Shown one piece after another: positions 45,040 through 57,990 of a stretch of 64,000 nt of DNA (position 1 is its first letter; each line of letters begins with the position of its first letter). The notes below the pieces were generated by a model. It made no database searches. It was not told where the DNA came from and saw only the letters and a program-made list of their open reading frames with translations. This stretch comes from Quillaja saponaria (taxonomy: Eukaryota > Streptophyta > Magnoliopsida > Fabales > Quillajaceae). The stretch lies in assembly GCA_029379385.1 (NCBI GenBank), contig CM055618.1:2924134-2988133 (forward strand), in the 5' to 3' direction. A program made the position numbers and the translations under genes.

Positions 45040-46815
45040 TCCTCAAAGTGGGTTAAAACATCTTTGTCTAGTATGTAAATGTACAAAGACTATGATACAT
45101 TTGCCATTATATTATAGTTCAATTAAAAGAATATTTAGAACTTTTTTAAAATTGTAAAGCTATAACAGGGATGGTTTTTGATATCGATTCCTATGATAGT
45201 TTCAAGAACAAACCATCGGATGTATTCAAATTTCAATCTCTCTACATGTTTGTCCAATACACTAAATATGTCTATCCTGATTTAGTAATGCCTTTTCTAT
45301 ACAAATCTGAATCCAAAAGCAAATGGATTCAAAAATTTTAGTACTAGGGTATGAGATTGTCATTACATTGGATTTACTATGCAATCTATTTAAGTTATTT
45401 AAAGGTGGACTCAATTCCAACTTTCCCATCGATACTTGATATGCATTAAGTATAAACTCCTCATTTGGATTGTATTAAGGACAAAAAAGCTTGATCGACC
45501 CAACCTTGTTATAAGAAAAATCATCAATTGCCACAATTTGGCAAAAAGCAAGAATAAATGGCTGAGATGTGCTATGCATCTGACCACCATATTCAAACAT
45601 TTTGGCGTTCCTCTGAGAACTTATGATGCTTCATCGCCTCTTGTCTCCAGAATGGAAAACAACTTTGTCTTGGAAAACATGGTGCAACTGCATGACAAAA
45701 GCTAGATTTGCAAGGATCAGCAATCTGAGGATTCATTCCTATAACCTCAAGGTGAATAATTAAGAGTTGAGCCATGTTCCTTAGGCCCTATTCAACATAG
45801 TCAAAATGAGAGAGATGATGCTGCTTCAGCCACTATTGAATTTGAAGAAGAACGTCACATTGATCATATCCAAGAGTCATTCTTTAGTTGATCATCTAAC
45901 TGCTTTTGCAATCAGTAGTCATTCCTACTACTATACAAACAAATGATGTTACTAATGACAGAACTAAAGGTTGCTACTAAAAACTTTTCTTATTCTCAAT
46001 TAGAGGATACTCACACTGAACAAAATGAGGTTGATACAACTGTTATTGATGACATTGTTGAACCCCTCATAAGGCCCAATCAATTCTCTTAAGTTTCTTC
46101 TTATGGAACAACTTTAGATGGTACATTAAGCCTTGATTTTGCACACTTAAATAGAATATACAAAGATATCAAAGTTAAGACATTTCGCATTGATAACACA
46201 ATGTGAGAATTACCAGGGTGACATTAAAGAAATTATAGACTCAGTCACAGAAGTTAAACTGAAATTTAAGGATCTAACGAAATTAATCAAAAGTCTTGAC
46301 CCTTCTATTTTACCATATGCTCTTGCTCTTGTTGTAATCACTAGAGTACTGTTAACATTTACCTGCTCATCCCTAAACACTCATATTTCTGGGGCTAAAC
46401 ACATAAAAAAATAAAAAAAATCATGGATCAGCTGAAAATAGTTAAAATATCAGCCGATGCCATCATATATAGCAACATTTTTGTGTAAGATAAGAACTGA
46501 AGTATTTTGGAAAAGCAATAGCTGAACTATTTAAAGAACTTAATAAGAAGCAAGTTCTTATGACCAACAACCTTCAAAAAGATATTCAAATACTAAATGA
46601 TAAGTTGATTCTTTAAAGTTAACAAATTGAGTTACTTGGTAAAAGAACATAAGAATTGATTGATCAAATCTTAGCATAAGCCATTCCTAATCCAAATCTT
46701 AAGCTAAAAGCTTCATAGATAGGATAGTCCAGAAAAGGAAAAGGGAAAATGAAAGTTGCAAGACCCTAAATCTTTTCTTATCAACTAGGTGGTGACCAAC
46801 TATTTCATCACATTG
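45040..46815 (+). pseudogene. Unidentified degraded coding region
   Basis: Plus-strand text in shifting frames looks protein-coding: MPFLYKSESKSKWIQKF (about 45290-45340), a downstream Arg/Lys-rich block (45436-45705), an acidic block (about 45990-46080), and LSLDFAHLNRIYKDIKVKTF (about 46130-46188). Next is a 74-codon frame (46190-46414) with DIKEIIDSVTEVKLKFKDL, then a hydrophobic segment (PYALALVVITRVLLTF) that could span a membrane. A Lys/Gln-rich coiled-coil-like tail reaches about 46740. I do not recognise the family. Its proximity to the caulimovirid fragment suggests another viral or retroelement piece, but that is inference. Confidence 0.35.
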
Positions 46816-46821
46816 ACAAGT

Positions 46822-48100
46822 GTTGGGTAAATTATGTTTTGAATTTACCCTAAATCTATATGTTAATGATAACAAAATAACTATTGAATCCTAATTCCAT
46901 CTACTTTCCTATCTTACTTGTGCTTAAGAAAATCGGATGAGATAGAGGAATCTATCTCAGTGAACTTTCAACTAAACTTAATGGATCTCAACAAAAGCTG
47001 AAAAGAAAATCACCACTAGGCAAGTAGTAAAAAATAACAAGTGCTAGTATAAGTATTCAACTAATCCTCAAAGTGCCATAAAATAGTTAACAGTTGTAGA
47101 CTGAAAGAACCATGTGCTGAAAATCAAGGCAACTTGCTGAAAGCAAGTCAATTATTGCTGAAATAGTCAAAGGTGACTCACTACTAAAGACAAAGAGTTT
47201 ATAGCTGAAGTTGTATTCTAAAACTTTATGTTTCACTTAATCGAAGTAGCTGATCATCTCATTCAAGTCATGACCCAAACGGGGGCCATGACTATAGAAT
47301 GGATCAAGGTGAACATAGGCCCACCATGACCTAAACAAGCTTATAAAGGTTCTCAAAAACGAAATAAAATTGTAATAGGACGGTGTAAACCTGATAGAAT
47401 AAGATCATAATACAGAAATGGTCATTTGTGACCAAAAGCCTATACCTTCAAGAAAATGATTTGAAGGAATCGATTCACCCTTAAGATACATACTAGCTTC
47501 TACTTGGTTGAATCGCTAATGGAGGATTGTTCTTGAAGTAAAAACTTATTTGCTTTAACAAAGGGGGTCCTGGCTAAGGGAGAAGATTTTCAAAAACTCT
47601 TCTTGCTCACAATCTCTCACAAGGCTGAGTGTCACTTGTAACCACATTGTAGCTGAAATTTTCCTTAGCTACTGCAAATATAGGGGCAGCTAGGGCTTAA
47701 AGACTTATGTCCTTCCCTATTTAGGATTTCATTAAACCTAAAGCCCAAGGCCTAAGGCCCAAAACTTCTTTAGTAATCCATAATCCCATTATGATTATTA
47801 ATGGGTATTTAGACTCCTAGTGGCCTATATCCAATTAGGATTCCTACTAGACATTTTCTTGACTTTCAAGAAAACAAGACTTGCCATATAAGTTGAGGTA
47901 ACAATTACTTTTTTAACCTTATGTGCTTAGAAGTTAACTATTAATTCCAAGAATCTATTAGTCTTTTTACATTCTTAACCTAAGTTAATTAAAGTGTATA
48001 ACCCATTAGGTCTCATGTACATTGGCAATAAAAGTAATTCAATACTTCCTGCAAAGTACATTTAAATTAAAACACTTTTAATTTAACTTTGGTTTTGTAA
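46822..48100 (-). mobile_element. LTR-like repeat (family E), probably solo
   Basis: The right third (about 47740-48100) is the reverse complement of 61695-62060, including CCTAAAGCCCAAGGCCTAAG, GACTTTCAAGAAAACAAGAC and TAAATTAAAACACTTTTAA. Coding-like text changes abruptly at both edges: unidentified frame to the left, viral RNase H to the right. The outer boundaries are approximate. No coding capacity. Confidence 0.5.
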
Positions 48101-48104
48101 AAAG

Positions 48105-49640
48105 ACATAAAAAATCTTGCCTCAAAACAAATTTTTGCACGAAGGCAAGCAATTTTATCTGCCTTTGATTTTGACATTGAGCATATCAAAGGAAGCTCCA
48201 ATTCCATACTAGACTATCTTACTCTTGAATTCTTGCAGGGTAAGTAGAATGCCTCAAAAAATAAAGAAAATGAAGTTGATTTTTCAAATGACTAAAAGAC
48301 TTCCCAAAAAGAGGAACCTTCCAACTCCTCAGCAAAACTCACCCAAAAACAATCTAAAGAATCTTATGTATTCCCTATAGAAACCTTATTAGGAATCCAA
48401 AGCTAAAAACTCCTTACTCTTACAAAATAGACTTAAGCTAACCTAGTGGAAGAAGAGCAATCTAAAATGATTACTCCTTCCAAAGAATGGTTCTAATTCA
48501 ATCCTCAAGAGCTTGATTATACCATCAGTTAGCTAGCATAATTAATTATGAAAGTCCCTTCAGGTAAGGCTCTTATCTCTCAAACTTCTCCAATCTCTTC
48601 TCAAAACAACAAACCTTTTATGTCCCTATAGACATACCCCAAATCATTATCCAAATGGAACCAGAGTTTTGGTCTGACACTCCTCAAATAGTTCATCACA
48701 AATTTTTTCCTCCAAATTAGTATTTTTCACAGACCAATCTTTTGAAAACCCAGAAATTTTATGAATTTATCTTAGTTGATAGTGATTTTGTTACTATCAA
48801 ACATTATAAGTCAAAAACGAATGCTAATTTCATAACTCATTCAACTACCCAAATTCTGAAAGTCCTCAATCCTTCTGAGTGGAAGACTGCTTTATCCAAA
48901 CCATGCAAGTTTTCCTAAACTTTTGATCCAATTTCTTATAGTTACAAGGATTATCAAGATGCTTGGTACAATACTTTTTATTTTCAAAACAAAATTTATA
49001 AGCATTCATGACTTATTTACTTCAAAAATAATGTTCAATATAAATTTCCTCATTGGTTCACCAGTTAGTGGAATTTACATGTCCCTTGTACAAATATTCT
49101 CCCAGAAATTACAGAAGGATTATTCTAATTCAATAAGCACTTTAGCCTACAAGATCATAATCCAATTATTTTGCACTTATTCTCTAAATTTTCATTAACA
49201 TAGGTTTAAGCTTAGCAATATAATTACCCGAAGATTATCAAAGTCACAGAGAATCATAAAATATTTGGCCTATTATCCTTAGACAAGGCTCTACAAAGTG
49301 GTGGGCAAATTTTAATGCTAAAAAAGCCTTGCTACCTGCTATCAAACAATAGTTCCAAAAGAACCTTAAGTACCTCAATAAGCAACTTCTTGAAGCATCT
49401 CAATTTTTACAACAGAAGTCCTACATTTCTGTCAAACTAGTTACAGTTCTTCCAGAGAAGAGTATCTTCAACATCTTAAAGAAATATTTCAACTATTTCA
49501 AACAGATAATGAAGCCACTTCAAAAATACCAAAAAATGAAAAAATATCAATATCCAGTTCCTCTTTCAGAGCGTCAATAAATGATTCAAATTATTTAGCA
49601 TAATCCAATGAAAATAACTATTACAATATCAACCTTGTTA
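48105..49640 (+). pseudogene. Endogenous caulimovirid fragment, plus strand: RNase H end and C-terminal region
   Basis: Starts inside the RNase H domain, whose last part (FDFDIEHIKG, then a SNS..D.LT.EFLQ ending, to about 48240) resembles plant pararetrovirus polyproteins. A C-terminal region follows, with blocks around 48850-48960 and 48960-49110 (Trp/Tyr/Phe-rich) and 49290-49500 (Lys/Gln-rich), in several frames because of stops and small indels. This layout fits the florendovirus/petuvirus group. It is a decayed, non-functional genomic copy; its 5' side is replaced by the family E repeat. Confidence 0.65.
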
Positions 49641-49694
49641 ATGACTGAAGCAGTTCAAAATTTTACTATTCATAATCTACTATTACACTATCGA

Positions 49695-49830
49695 TGAAAC
49701 ACTATAGCAGTTCACTATAACAAAGTCGCTGTAGTAGAATGCAGCAAGGTATTATTACTACACAGAGTCACTGTAGCAGTTACTTTATAGCAAATAGTAG
49801 AATAAAAAAAATTTCCATTTATAAAGAGTT
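49695..49830 (+). promoter_or_regulatory. Pararetrovirus-type promoter region
   Basis: Downstream of the viral coding relic lie three copies of a CTRTAGYAG motif (49702-49710, about 49730-49738, 49771-49779). A TATA box (TATAAAG, 49820-49826) follows. Caulimovirids place their full-length transcript promoter at this spot, after the last coding region and before the leader. Whether it drives transcription here is unknown. Confidence 0.5.
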
Positions 49831-50179
49831 GTTCTCTTATTTCATTTCAGACTTAGCTTGAGCTTGTTTAAAGTTTGAGAGAAATATCCCTAGGTAACCC
49901 CTAGAGCTTTCTTTACTTACTCTTTTATAGTTTCAAACTATTAATATTATTTCAATGACAATTTACATCTTGCATTCCCTTCCCCTGGTTTAGCGTACAG
50001 ACTACCGCCATTTTACCTTCCGTTTTACTTGCTTTCTTTTCTTACTATCTTTAATTTTATGCATTGCATAGCATAATTTCTCTTAGCAGTCCTACTACTC
50101 CCTACTTCACTACCCCCGTGATCTTCTTTCACTATTGGAGGACCGGAACCTCTCTGATCCTCCAATATACTGATTTTCA
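49831..50179. other. Leader-like DNA at the junction of two inverted viral fragments
   Basis: Pyrimidine-rich, without a gene. It continues the plus-strand fragment past its TATA box and meets the minus-strand fragment near 50170. The exact breakpoint cannot be placed by eye. Confidence 0.45.
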
Positions 50180-53100
50180 ATTCTTTTGAAAGATATTTCA
50201 TCAAAAAGAAAATTGATTTGTTTTTGTTTATTTAAAGTTTCTAAAAATGGGTTTTTTAAGAAATGGGAAGGTTATAGTTTGACCTATAACTTCTTTGGTT
50301 ATTTCTCCATCAACCCATAATGGTTCTAATTGATGAATAAAATCAGAACCTAGTATGACTAGATTAATGATATTTTTGGCGAGCAAAAAAGTTGTGGAGA
50401 TTTGTAAAGGTGAATTGTCACTTATAACATTGGAATATTTGTAATGGATTATGATTTCTGTACCATTAGTAGATGTTAATCATTCAGAGATTTTTTAATA
50501 ATATTTTGTGAGAACTTGACCTTCTACAATGTAGCTAGAGTCTGTGCCAGTGTCAAACAATGCTGAAGTTTCAATGACAAAATTTTTTCTGATAATAAGT
50601 TTGATTAGGATGTACCATTTTTTATAAGAAACACGAGTTAGAAGATTGATAAAATTTTCTTTATCATCCGAAGAAGATGCAAAAGAATTTTTTTGATTAG
50701 TTTTGATGTTGATGTATTTTGAGTGTTTTAACTTTGGTTTTTAAATTTAAAACTTCATGATGAAGATCTTGAAGAGTAACAGATTTTTTATCAGAATTAA
50801 ATCTGGATAAAATATTTTTAAATTAGAAAGAATTTCTGACAATAGGAAGATTGTGAGGAGGTTTACTGGTTTTCTTTAGTAAATCTAGTGTTTCTTTGAG
50901 TTTTTGTAGATAATTTTTTTCATCTTTATGATTTGGGAGGCTAGTAATGACTTCGAAGAGAAGACCTTGTTCTCTTATTAAGACATTACACTCCAGAGTT
51001 TCTTGAGAAGCTTCAGAAGAAATTTCATCATTTTGGATTTGGTTGACTTTGTCATTATCGGAGGAAGGTTGAGCTTCACTTTCAAAGGAATCTCCAATTA
51101 GAAAACAATCAAGTTGAGCTAAAAGACCTTATTCAATATTTAAAACTTTGATTTTTTTTTTGTAATTCTACAGTATTTTGCAATATGGCTTGGTTTATTA
51201 CGTTTAAAACAAACAACAGGTGGTTTATTTTTATTTTGAAAATACTAAGGAGCACATTTATGTTTGTGTATTCTTTCACCTACTTTATTTTTCAAAAAAA
51301 ATTTCGTAATTTTTTGAAGATTCAAGACAATTTTCTTTTTGAGTTTAGAAGAACTAAGAGGACAATCAAATCTATATTGAGCACAAAAACTTCCTAAATC
51401 TTTAAGATTTAGGGATCTTTGTTTTGCTAATTGTCTTTGAATTTTATCATCTTGACAGATTTTTAAAGCAACTTTCTGTACATAACTACAAAGTTGTCCA
51501 TAAGTTAATTGTTCATAAGGGATAATACCATTGTTGATATTACGAATTTTTTCTCTAACTTTATCTCCTAAAGAACAAGGAAGACTGGCTAGAAATTTTT
51601 CTTTCCAAAAAAGTTAATTGCTATCAGACCTAGAGAAGACTTAGGTGAAGAATGTATTTTTAGACCACCTAAAGTCAGCTAGAGTACGACATTTGAGATT
51701 AGAAACACTATATAGATGAATCTCCAACAATATGTTTTAAGATAGTGTAAATAAGGGTATTGACTGCATTTGGGATTTCTTCACCTTCATCATTAAGGAG
51801 GGGATTTCCTTCCATGTCAATTTTGAAAGCAAAATTTATTTAACTCCATTCTACTTCAGTGAGATGATCATCCCACCATCCTTTTAATTGACCAGTAATT
51901 AAAACATTTAAGATGGCTTGGTAAGAATAGTTTTGGGCAATTTGATAAGTAGTACTTACCATATTCATCTGCTACACATATTAAAGATATTGTATTCTGA
52001 TTAACTATCTATATTTTATTCATAGATGTTGTTTGCACTAAAAGAATTATAGATTATTTAGGTTTTTTTTTCAATGACTAAATCAAAAAGAAAAGCCCTG
52101 TGATAATATAATTTTTGTCGTTTTTGCCAATTGGTGGATTGTATTGAATTAAGTTCTTCATGGGAACTTTTATTAGAATGCTCGAATTCAGCACCACTGA
52201 GATTATTTATTGAAGGATAGTGTGCCGGTGTATTTGGAACAAAGTTTTTTTGAATTTTTGCCATTTGTTGGGAAATTTTATCAAGAAGTTCTTGTTGTGA
52301 AGAAGTTTTAAAGTTTGAACTTAATTCTTTTTTTACTTTGGCTGGAACTTGATATGTGAGAAAGTAGGATTCTCACTTTAAGTAGGTTGGTCAGAGGTTT
52401 GGCCAGGATTAGAATCGGAAATATGATCTCCTAATGTTTAAATAAAGAGATTTGTATAATTATTTTGTTCATAAATAGATTGAATATCTTTTTAAGTGAC
52501 AGTTTCAGTAATATCTTTGTTTTCGAATGGGGCTTCTTGGATAAGAAATTGTTTCCCATAAGTATTTAGTGCATGAATTTTTAAAGTTTTTTAGGAGGAA
52601 GTATAAAATAAATAACTTCATCTTTTTGTGATATCCATTGTTTGGACATTTTGTTATTAACATTGACTATACTATAAAATGGGTAGTTAAAACCTATTTC
52701 TTTTGCATAAATAACAAACCATTCAAAGAATGGAATGTGAATTTTATGAGTTTCCATAAATTTGTAATAATAATTTTATATTGTTTTTTCTTTTAGATTC
52801 GGTAAATTTTTCAAAAAACCAAGTTCTAACAAGATTGTGTTTCTTATGATAAAAATATTTTCTAAGAGAATTCTTATCAATTTGAAAAATAGTTTGAATT
52901 GTATTGTTCTCCATATTATCATTTAAAGATGAAAAAATTAGAAAGAGAGGTTTTTTAGATTGACTATCATTATCATCTTTGGCATATAACGCTCTAGAAA
53001 TCCTAGAAGTGTTTTTTAAATCTTGAAGATGAATGGTTGAAGGTATGGATGAACAAGAATGTCGTAAAGAACAAGAGTGTCTTGAGGAATCTTGATAAGA

Positions 53101-53960
53101 TGGGTTAATTTTTTTTTTACTATTTGTTCTATTAAAAGAGATTTCTACCTTACCTATGGGGTATTAAGTAATCTTAGAAATAGACAAGGGTTTTTGATCT
53201 TGAACTAGTGTAGCCTTGTCAAGAGTCCATTTATCATGTAGATTAACATCTTCCTAAGAAATTGATTTTGGTGTAGTGATGTTAGCTTTTGAAAGATTTG
53301 TAAGAAACATGATTGTTTCTCCTTTTCTTCTTTGTTAAAGAGATTTTGAAGTAAAAGCTGATATCATAGCCTTATATTGTATATGATAAACTAAAGCTAT
53401 GGGGAATAATCCTGGTTTAATATTAAAATTGGAAAGTTTTACATTTAAGATTAAAGAATCTAAAATGTTTTTATCTTGTAAAGAGGTTGTCATATTTGGA
53501 AACAATTGAAGTAGATGGACCACTATAGAAGCTAGTTTCAACTGTGCCTAATAGGGATTCATGAAAAATAGTCATTCTACAATCACGAAGACATAAGAGA
53601 ATAGAGGTGTTAAGTCTTTTTGTTGTTAAAGGCTTTGTTACAATCTGAACGCATCCAATATGCAAATAATTGTATTTTTGCTTGTGAATTTTTAAGGATT
53701 TTTCTGAAAGCAAAGGTATTTCTTCACAGTTAGAATCAATTGGGATGATTTGTTCTACTGCATTGATTGGATGATCACTTTTAAGGGTGAACATGGAATT
53801 AGGAAAAAAAACTCAGGATTGTTAGATTGAGAAAAAGACTTAGGAGGAGAAGAAGTATAAGAAGAGCAAGAAAAAGATCTAAGCATTGTGAAAATAATCA
53901 AATAATAGTAGTTGTACTAAATTGATTCCCTTAGTATCAAAACCTTAGGCTCTATAGGAG
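50180..53960 (-). pseudogene. Endogenous caulimovirid fragment, minus strand: movement protein, coat/zinc-finger, protease, start of RT
   Basis: From 53960 downward, a degenerate initiator-Met-type primer site may lie near 53940-53960. The movement-protein region is best preserved at 53794-53471 (LHIGCVQIVTKPLT, LLCLRDCRM..., ESLLGTV). A long Asn/Lys-rich central region, about 53300-51300, follows. The coat-protein zinc knuckle lies at 51211-51170, with Cys, His and Cys kept but the second Cys changed to Arg. The aspartic protease DTG (50554-50546) comes next, and the fragment stops at the beginning of the RT region near 50180. Order and motifs fit a florendovirus/petuvirus polyprotein. Numerous stops occur; the catalytic RT is absent. 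Confidence 0.75.
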
Positions 53961-56900
53961 TGTAAAGAGAGTATTGATCTTGTTTTACTAGATTAAATCA
54001 GATCTTAAGGTTTTAACAAGATAAAATCATACCTTTTACTTAGTAAATAGAATGCTCAACAAGCTACGATAGTTGGGTTCACTACCTAAGTCAAAAAGAA
54101 ATTGTATATGTATAAATAAATCAAGATTTAATGTGAACCACAATTTTGGCTATATATGTTGACTATTGACCTTATCTTTTCCTTCTTCTTTTTTTCTTCC
54201 TTTATTTCCTTTCACTCTTTCTTTTGGTCAGCCATCTAGGACCTTCCCGAGCTGTCTTTTCCTTCTGCCTCCCTTGTTTTCCTCTGCTGAGTGATCTTTT
54301 TTCCTTAGCTGGCAGTGAATGTTTCTTTTTTCCTTGCTCTTGTAGCATTGATCCTTCATGGTCAAAGCTCTTTGGTGTGTGTGGTTGAGCTGAAAATCAA
54401 GCTTGTTTGACGGTAGCAGTGGATGTAGGAACGCCCTGTTTAGAGCATTCAGTAACTAAGGGAGTTGGCTTTTCCTTCTTGTTTAGAGGCTGACTTTGTT
54501 TTGAGTAATAGTTAAGGTTTTAGCAGCCCTATTCTTAGACTACAGCAGCTAAGAAAGACAACCTTGTTTGGCATCTTGGCATGGTGGTAGCCTTTTTGGT
54601 GCATGGTGTTGCAGTAAAGTTAAATTGGTGGCTTGGGGGTTAAGTTGTTCAGCCAAGAAGTAGCTTTCTCCTATTTTCCCTACTACTTTCTTTCTAGTTG
54701 TGGCAGTCAGCTATTTTACCATAAAGACTAGTAGCTCCAATGGCCATTTTGAAGTTAGGCAGGAGTAGTGGCAATTGAGGTTTTCCTCCTCCTTGCCTTG
54801 CATCCCTTTGATCAGCCGTGGGTGTGGATTAGGAGTGCAGCAACAGCTCCTTCTTGTTGTTGCCACCTCCTTTTATGTTATGGTTGGTGAATCCTTTAAC
54901 TTATACTCTTAATTTTCTTGATGTTCATGGTGGTTTGATAATTTAGATTTAGGAATCAAAGAAGTTGTGAGTAAAAGTGTAGAAACAAAGATCATATAGG
55001 ATGGTTATATGATTTTATTTTATTTTTTGGAAAAAAAAAAAAGAAGAAGATTCTTTGAAATTCAAGAGTGTGAATATTGGAATTGTAGAGTTTAAGCTTT
55101 TGGTAAACAATTAATTGATATTGAGTTGATATTGGGAATTCCTTTTGGTTTAATTAAGAAAGTGAAACTAGCATTTCGTTTAATTAGAATTTTTAGCAAG
55201 TTAAGGGTTAATAGGAGTATGTTGATTGTACTGGGGAATATTTACATATATATATATATATGAATCTATATATATGAAGTAGACTAAAATATGTATCGTA
55301 AGTGTTTTTGACAAAATGCTTAGGAGAAATCAAATGTTAATGTATGCATAAAGGTTTATGTATATAGGTTCCTTAGTAAAATAAATAGTTTGGTTGATAA
55401 TATATGGTTTGAAAAGGATAGAAATAAAATGAATGAAGAAAGATTAAAGACATGAACTAAGAGTTAGAATTTGAAATATAGTGACATTAGAAGGTTTAGT
55501 CTAAGCTTTTGATAGAAAATATAATAACTAGTTACTTTGAATAAAAGTTCATGAACAAGAGTAGAGAATAGTTGGTTAATGTTGTGAGTTAAGTAGTTAT
55601 TGAAAATGAGTAAAAGGTATGAACAAAAAGGTGATTCGTTGTTGGTAGAGTAATGGAAATGTGGGTTGTGTGGTTAATGAAATGGAAGCAAAACCAGACT
55701 TTATGGGTTAGAGAAATCTTATATTTCAAGTGTTTTTGGGACTGAATTAATTTAGGAGTTTTAAAGATAAAGTGTAGCTAATGGTCTTAAGATAATATCT
55801 GGAAATTTTCTTAACTTGATTCGAAATATAATTATCATTAGAGCAATTAGACTGCAGCTAGGTTCATTCAAGATTTTAGGTGAGCTTCAGTCAGTCCGAG
55901 GGACTTTATTGGAACTGATGGTTTGAATTAGCTTAGAAACTCTAAATAAGAATTGTTCCTAACATATTAAGGGACAATTTTGGAGTTACGCAAGTCTTAA
56001 TTTTATGATACGTGTATTTTGGAGGTGTTGGAAGTCATAGTTGTGATTTTCAGGTCTAAACTTATTTTAAGGTAACTGATGTTAGGGGATCTTAAAGGAT
56101 GATTTAGGAGTGGAATGATGAAGATAAAATGTTCATAAGTTCTTGAAAAACTAGATTAGAAATTTTCATAATTTAATTCCCAAGTATGAGAATTCTATAA
56201 GTCTTGGAATCCGATGTTAACAACTAAGAATTGTGTGAATATTTTGTTTGTGTTCATGTGAAGAATTAAGTGAGTACAAGGCTGATTTTAGGATAAATTC
56301 TTTAAAAAGAAAGATAGTTAACTTCCTAAAGATAATGCTTAAACTTGGTTTTGTTGAATTGGGTTAAGTATGTAAATTGGAATCAAACATATCTTTAAAA
56401 GGGTTGTGAAAATACCTAAAGAAGAGTTAACTTTAAATAAATACTTGAAATTTAGTAACTTTATATTTTTGTAATTAAAAAGTTATAACCTATAAAATGG
56501 AAAAACTAAGTAACACTTGGAAAATTTAATTGCATCTTTGGAAAAATGTTGTTGAGTTAATAACGCACGTGAATGCAAGATGAGGTTACAAGCAATGTCA
56601 GTATACGGTGAGTGGATTATGTGCTCTTTGGCTACTAGATTATTATGCGTAATTGTATGTGTATTTGAATAGATGTGTTATATGGAAGAATAAGCATGTG
56701 TAGTGTTTTATCGAGTTATTTGAATTATGTTTGATGTTTGAAATTATTTATGGTTGATAAAGGCTAACGAAGTGAATTTTTCCCTGAGATGTTTTTTATT
56801 TTTAGAATTGAAATCCAAGTGCACCTAGGATATTCTGAGATATTCTGATTATGATAAGTGTTTTAAAATGATTAAGTACTTAGCCCCGGTGAATGGATTG

Positions 56901-57731
56901 TGTATGGAGAATATATTTGGTGTGCGGGCGAAAAAAATGCCTGGTAAGAGGACATCTGTTGTGCGAGGCTATGTTACTCGGTTGGCCCATTGTAAGTTTT
57001 GAGTGTTCTGATTGTTTGGTTTAAATCGTGAATTCCGAGTATTTGAGTTGTTTTGTCTATCTTTCGAATCATATGAATTGTGATTTTATGATGATTACAT
57101 GTATGTACGTGTATCGTTGAATCAAGACATGAAAGTGGTTACATGAGACTAACTAATTGAAATATGTTCTTTATACTGTGATTGATGCTAGTATCATTTG
57201 GGTACAATTTTCCACACACTGAGTTCGTGGGACTCACCACTCTTTTGTTCATTTTTTTTTTTAATAGTAACAGGATTTCAGAACATATCATAGATGAACT
57301 CATGACTTATCGATAGTGTGTGGCAAGGTATTGCTTCAGAATCTCATACTTGAAGTCAATGATGAAAGTTTGAAGTCACAATAGGGTTCTGAGTCATTGT
57401 GTAATAGTTTAAACGATTATTGTTTATGATATTGCTGGAGTGGAGCTCCCTTATGTAGATGTAGTCATTGTGGTCTAATTGTATTTAAACAGGATTATGT
57501 GTTTGTATTTTTTGGTATGTTCCACATTGCGAGAAACCTCTGTCGAAATTTTCAACAAACGTTATATGTTCCACAATAAGTCTATGTATTTAATTTAATT
57601 CAATATAGTTTTCTTGATTTTAAATATAATTGTTTGAGAGTCATATGTGTTCAGTTGCGGTAAAGTCAAGGGTTAGGAAGGTTTGGTTATCCATTCTCCT
57701 GCCAATCATATCTCCGTGTAGGATGTGACAG
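53961..57731 (+). mobile_element. Long LTR, Tekay/Del-like, ending at 57731
   Basis: The end is ..TGTAGGATGTGACA at 57731, the GTGACA/GTTACA terminus typical of these LTRs. The distal part has CCACACACTGAGTTCGTGGG (about 57213), TTGAAGTC..GATGAAAGTTTGAAGTCACA..AGGGTT (about 57350) and GAAACCTCTGTCGAAATTTTC (about 57530). These align with about 8950-9360 of the LTR at 7086. A pyrimidine-rich leader-like tract lies at about 54170-54240. The start is not resolved (53.96-54.17 kb). No gene inside; one LTR only, so solo or truncated. Confidence 0.55.
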
Positions 57732-57734
57732 CTA

Positions 57735-57990
57735 GTCTCGAAGAATTATCAATATCCCTATTCTTGATGATTCACTGACTAAGAATACTTTTAGAAAAAT
57801 ATTTTATGTATGTCATATCTCACAATTATGATCAACATCATAATTATGCATACACAATAATTATTCTCGAGACTTTAAGCATGGTTATACTAAATGTCAT
57901 TTAAACTCAATATTAAAGAATGTCTAATTAATATTATTGCATGCATTAAATACAAATAAAGTTTCATTATAATCAAACATTGATTTGACT
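57735..57990 (-). mobile_element. Family E repeat fragment, minus orientation
   Basis: Reverse complement of about 60770-61010: AGTATTGGTATCCAAGAGTC, CTTTATTTGTATTTAATGCA, ATTATTGTGTATGCATAATT and GTGAGATATGACATACATAA all recur there in plus orientation. Cut on its left by the LTR ending at 57731. Confidence 0.6.
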
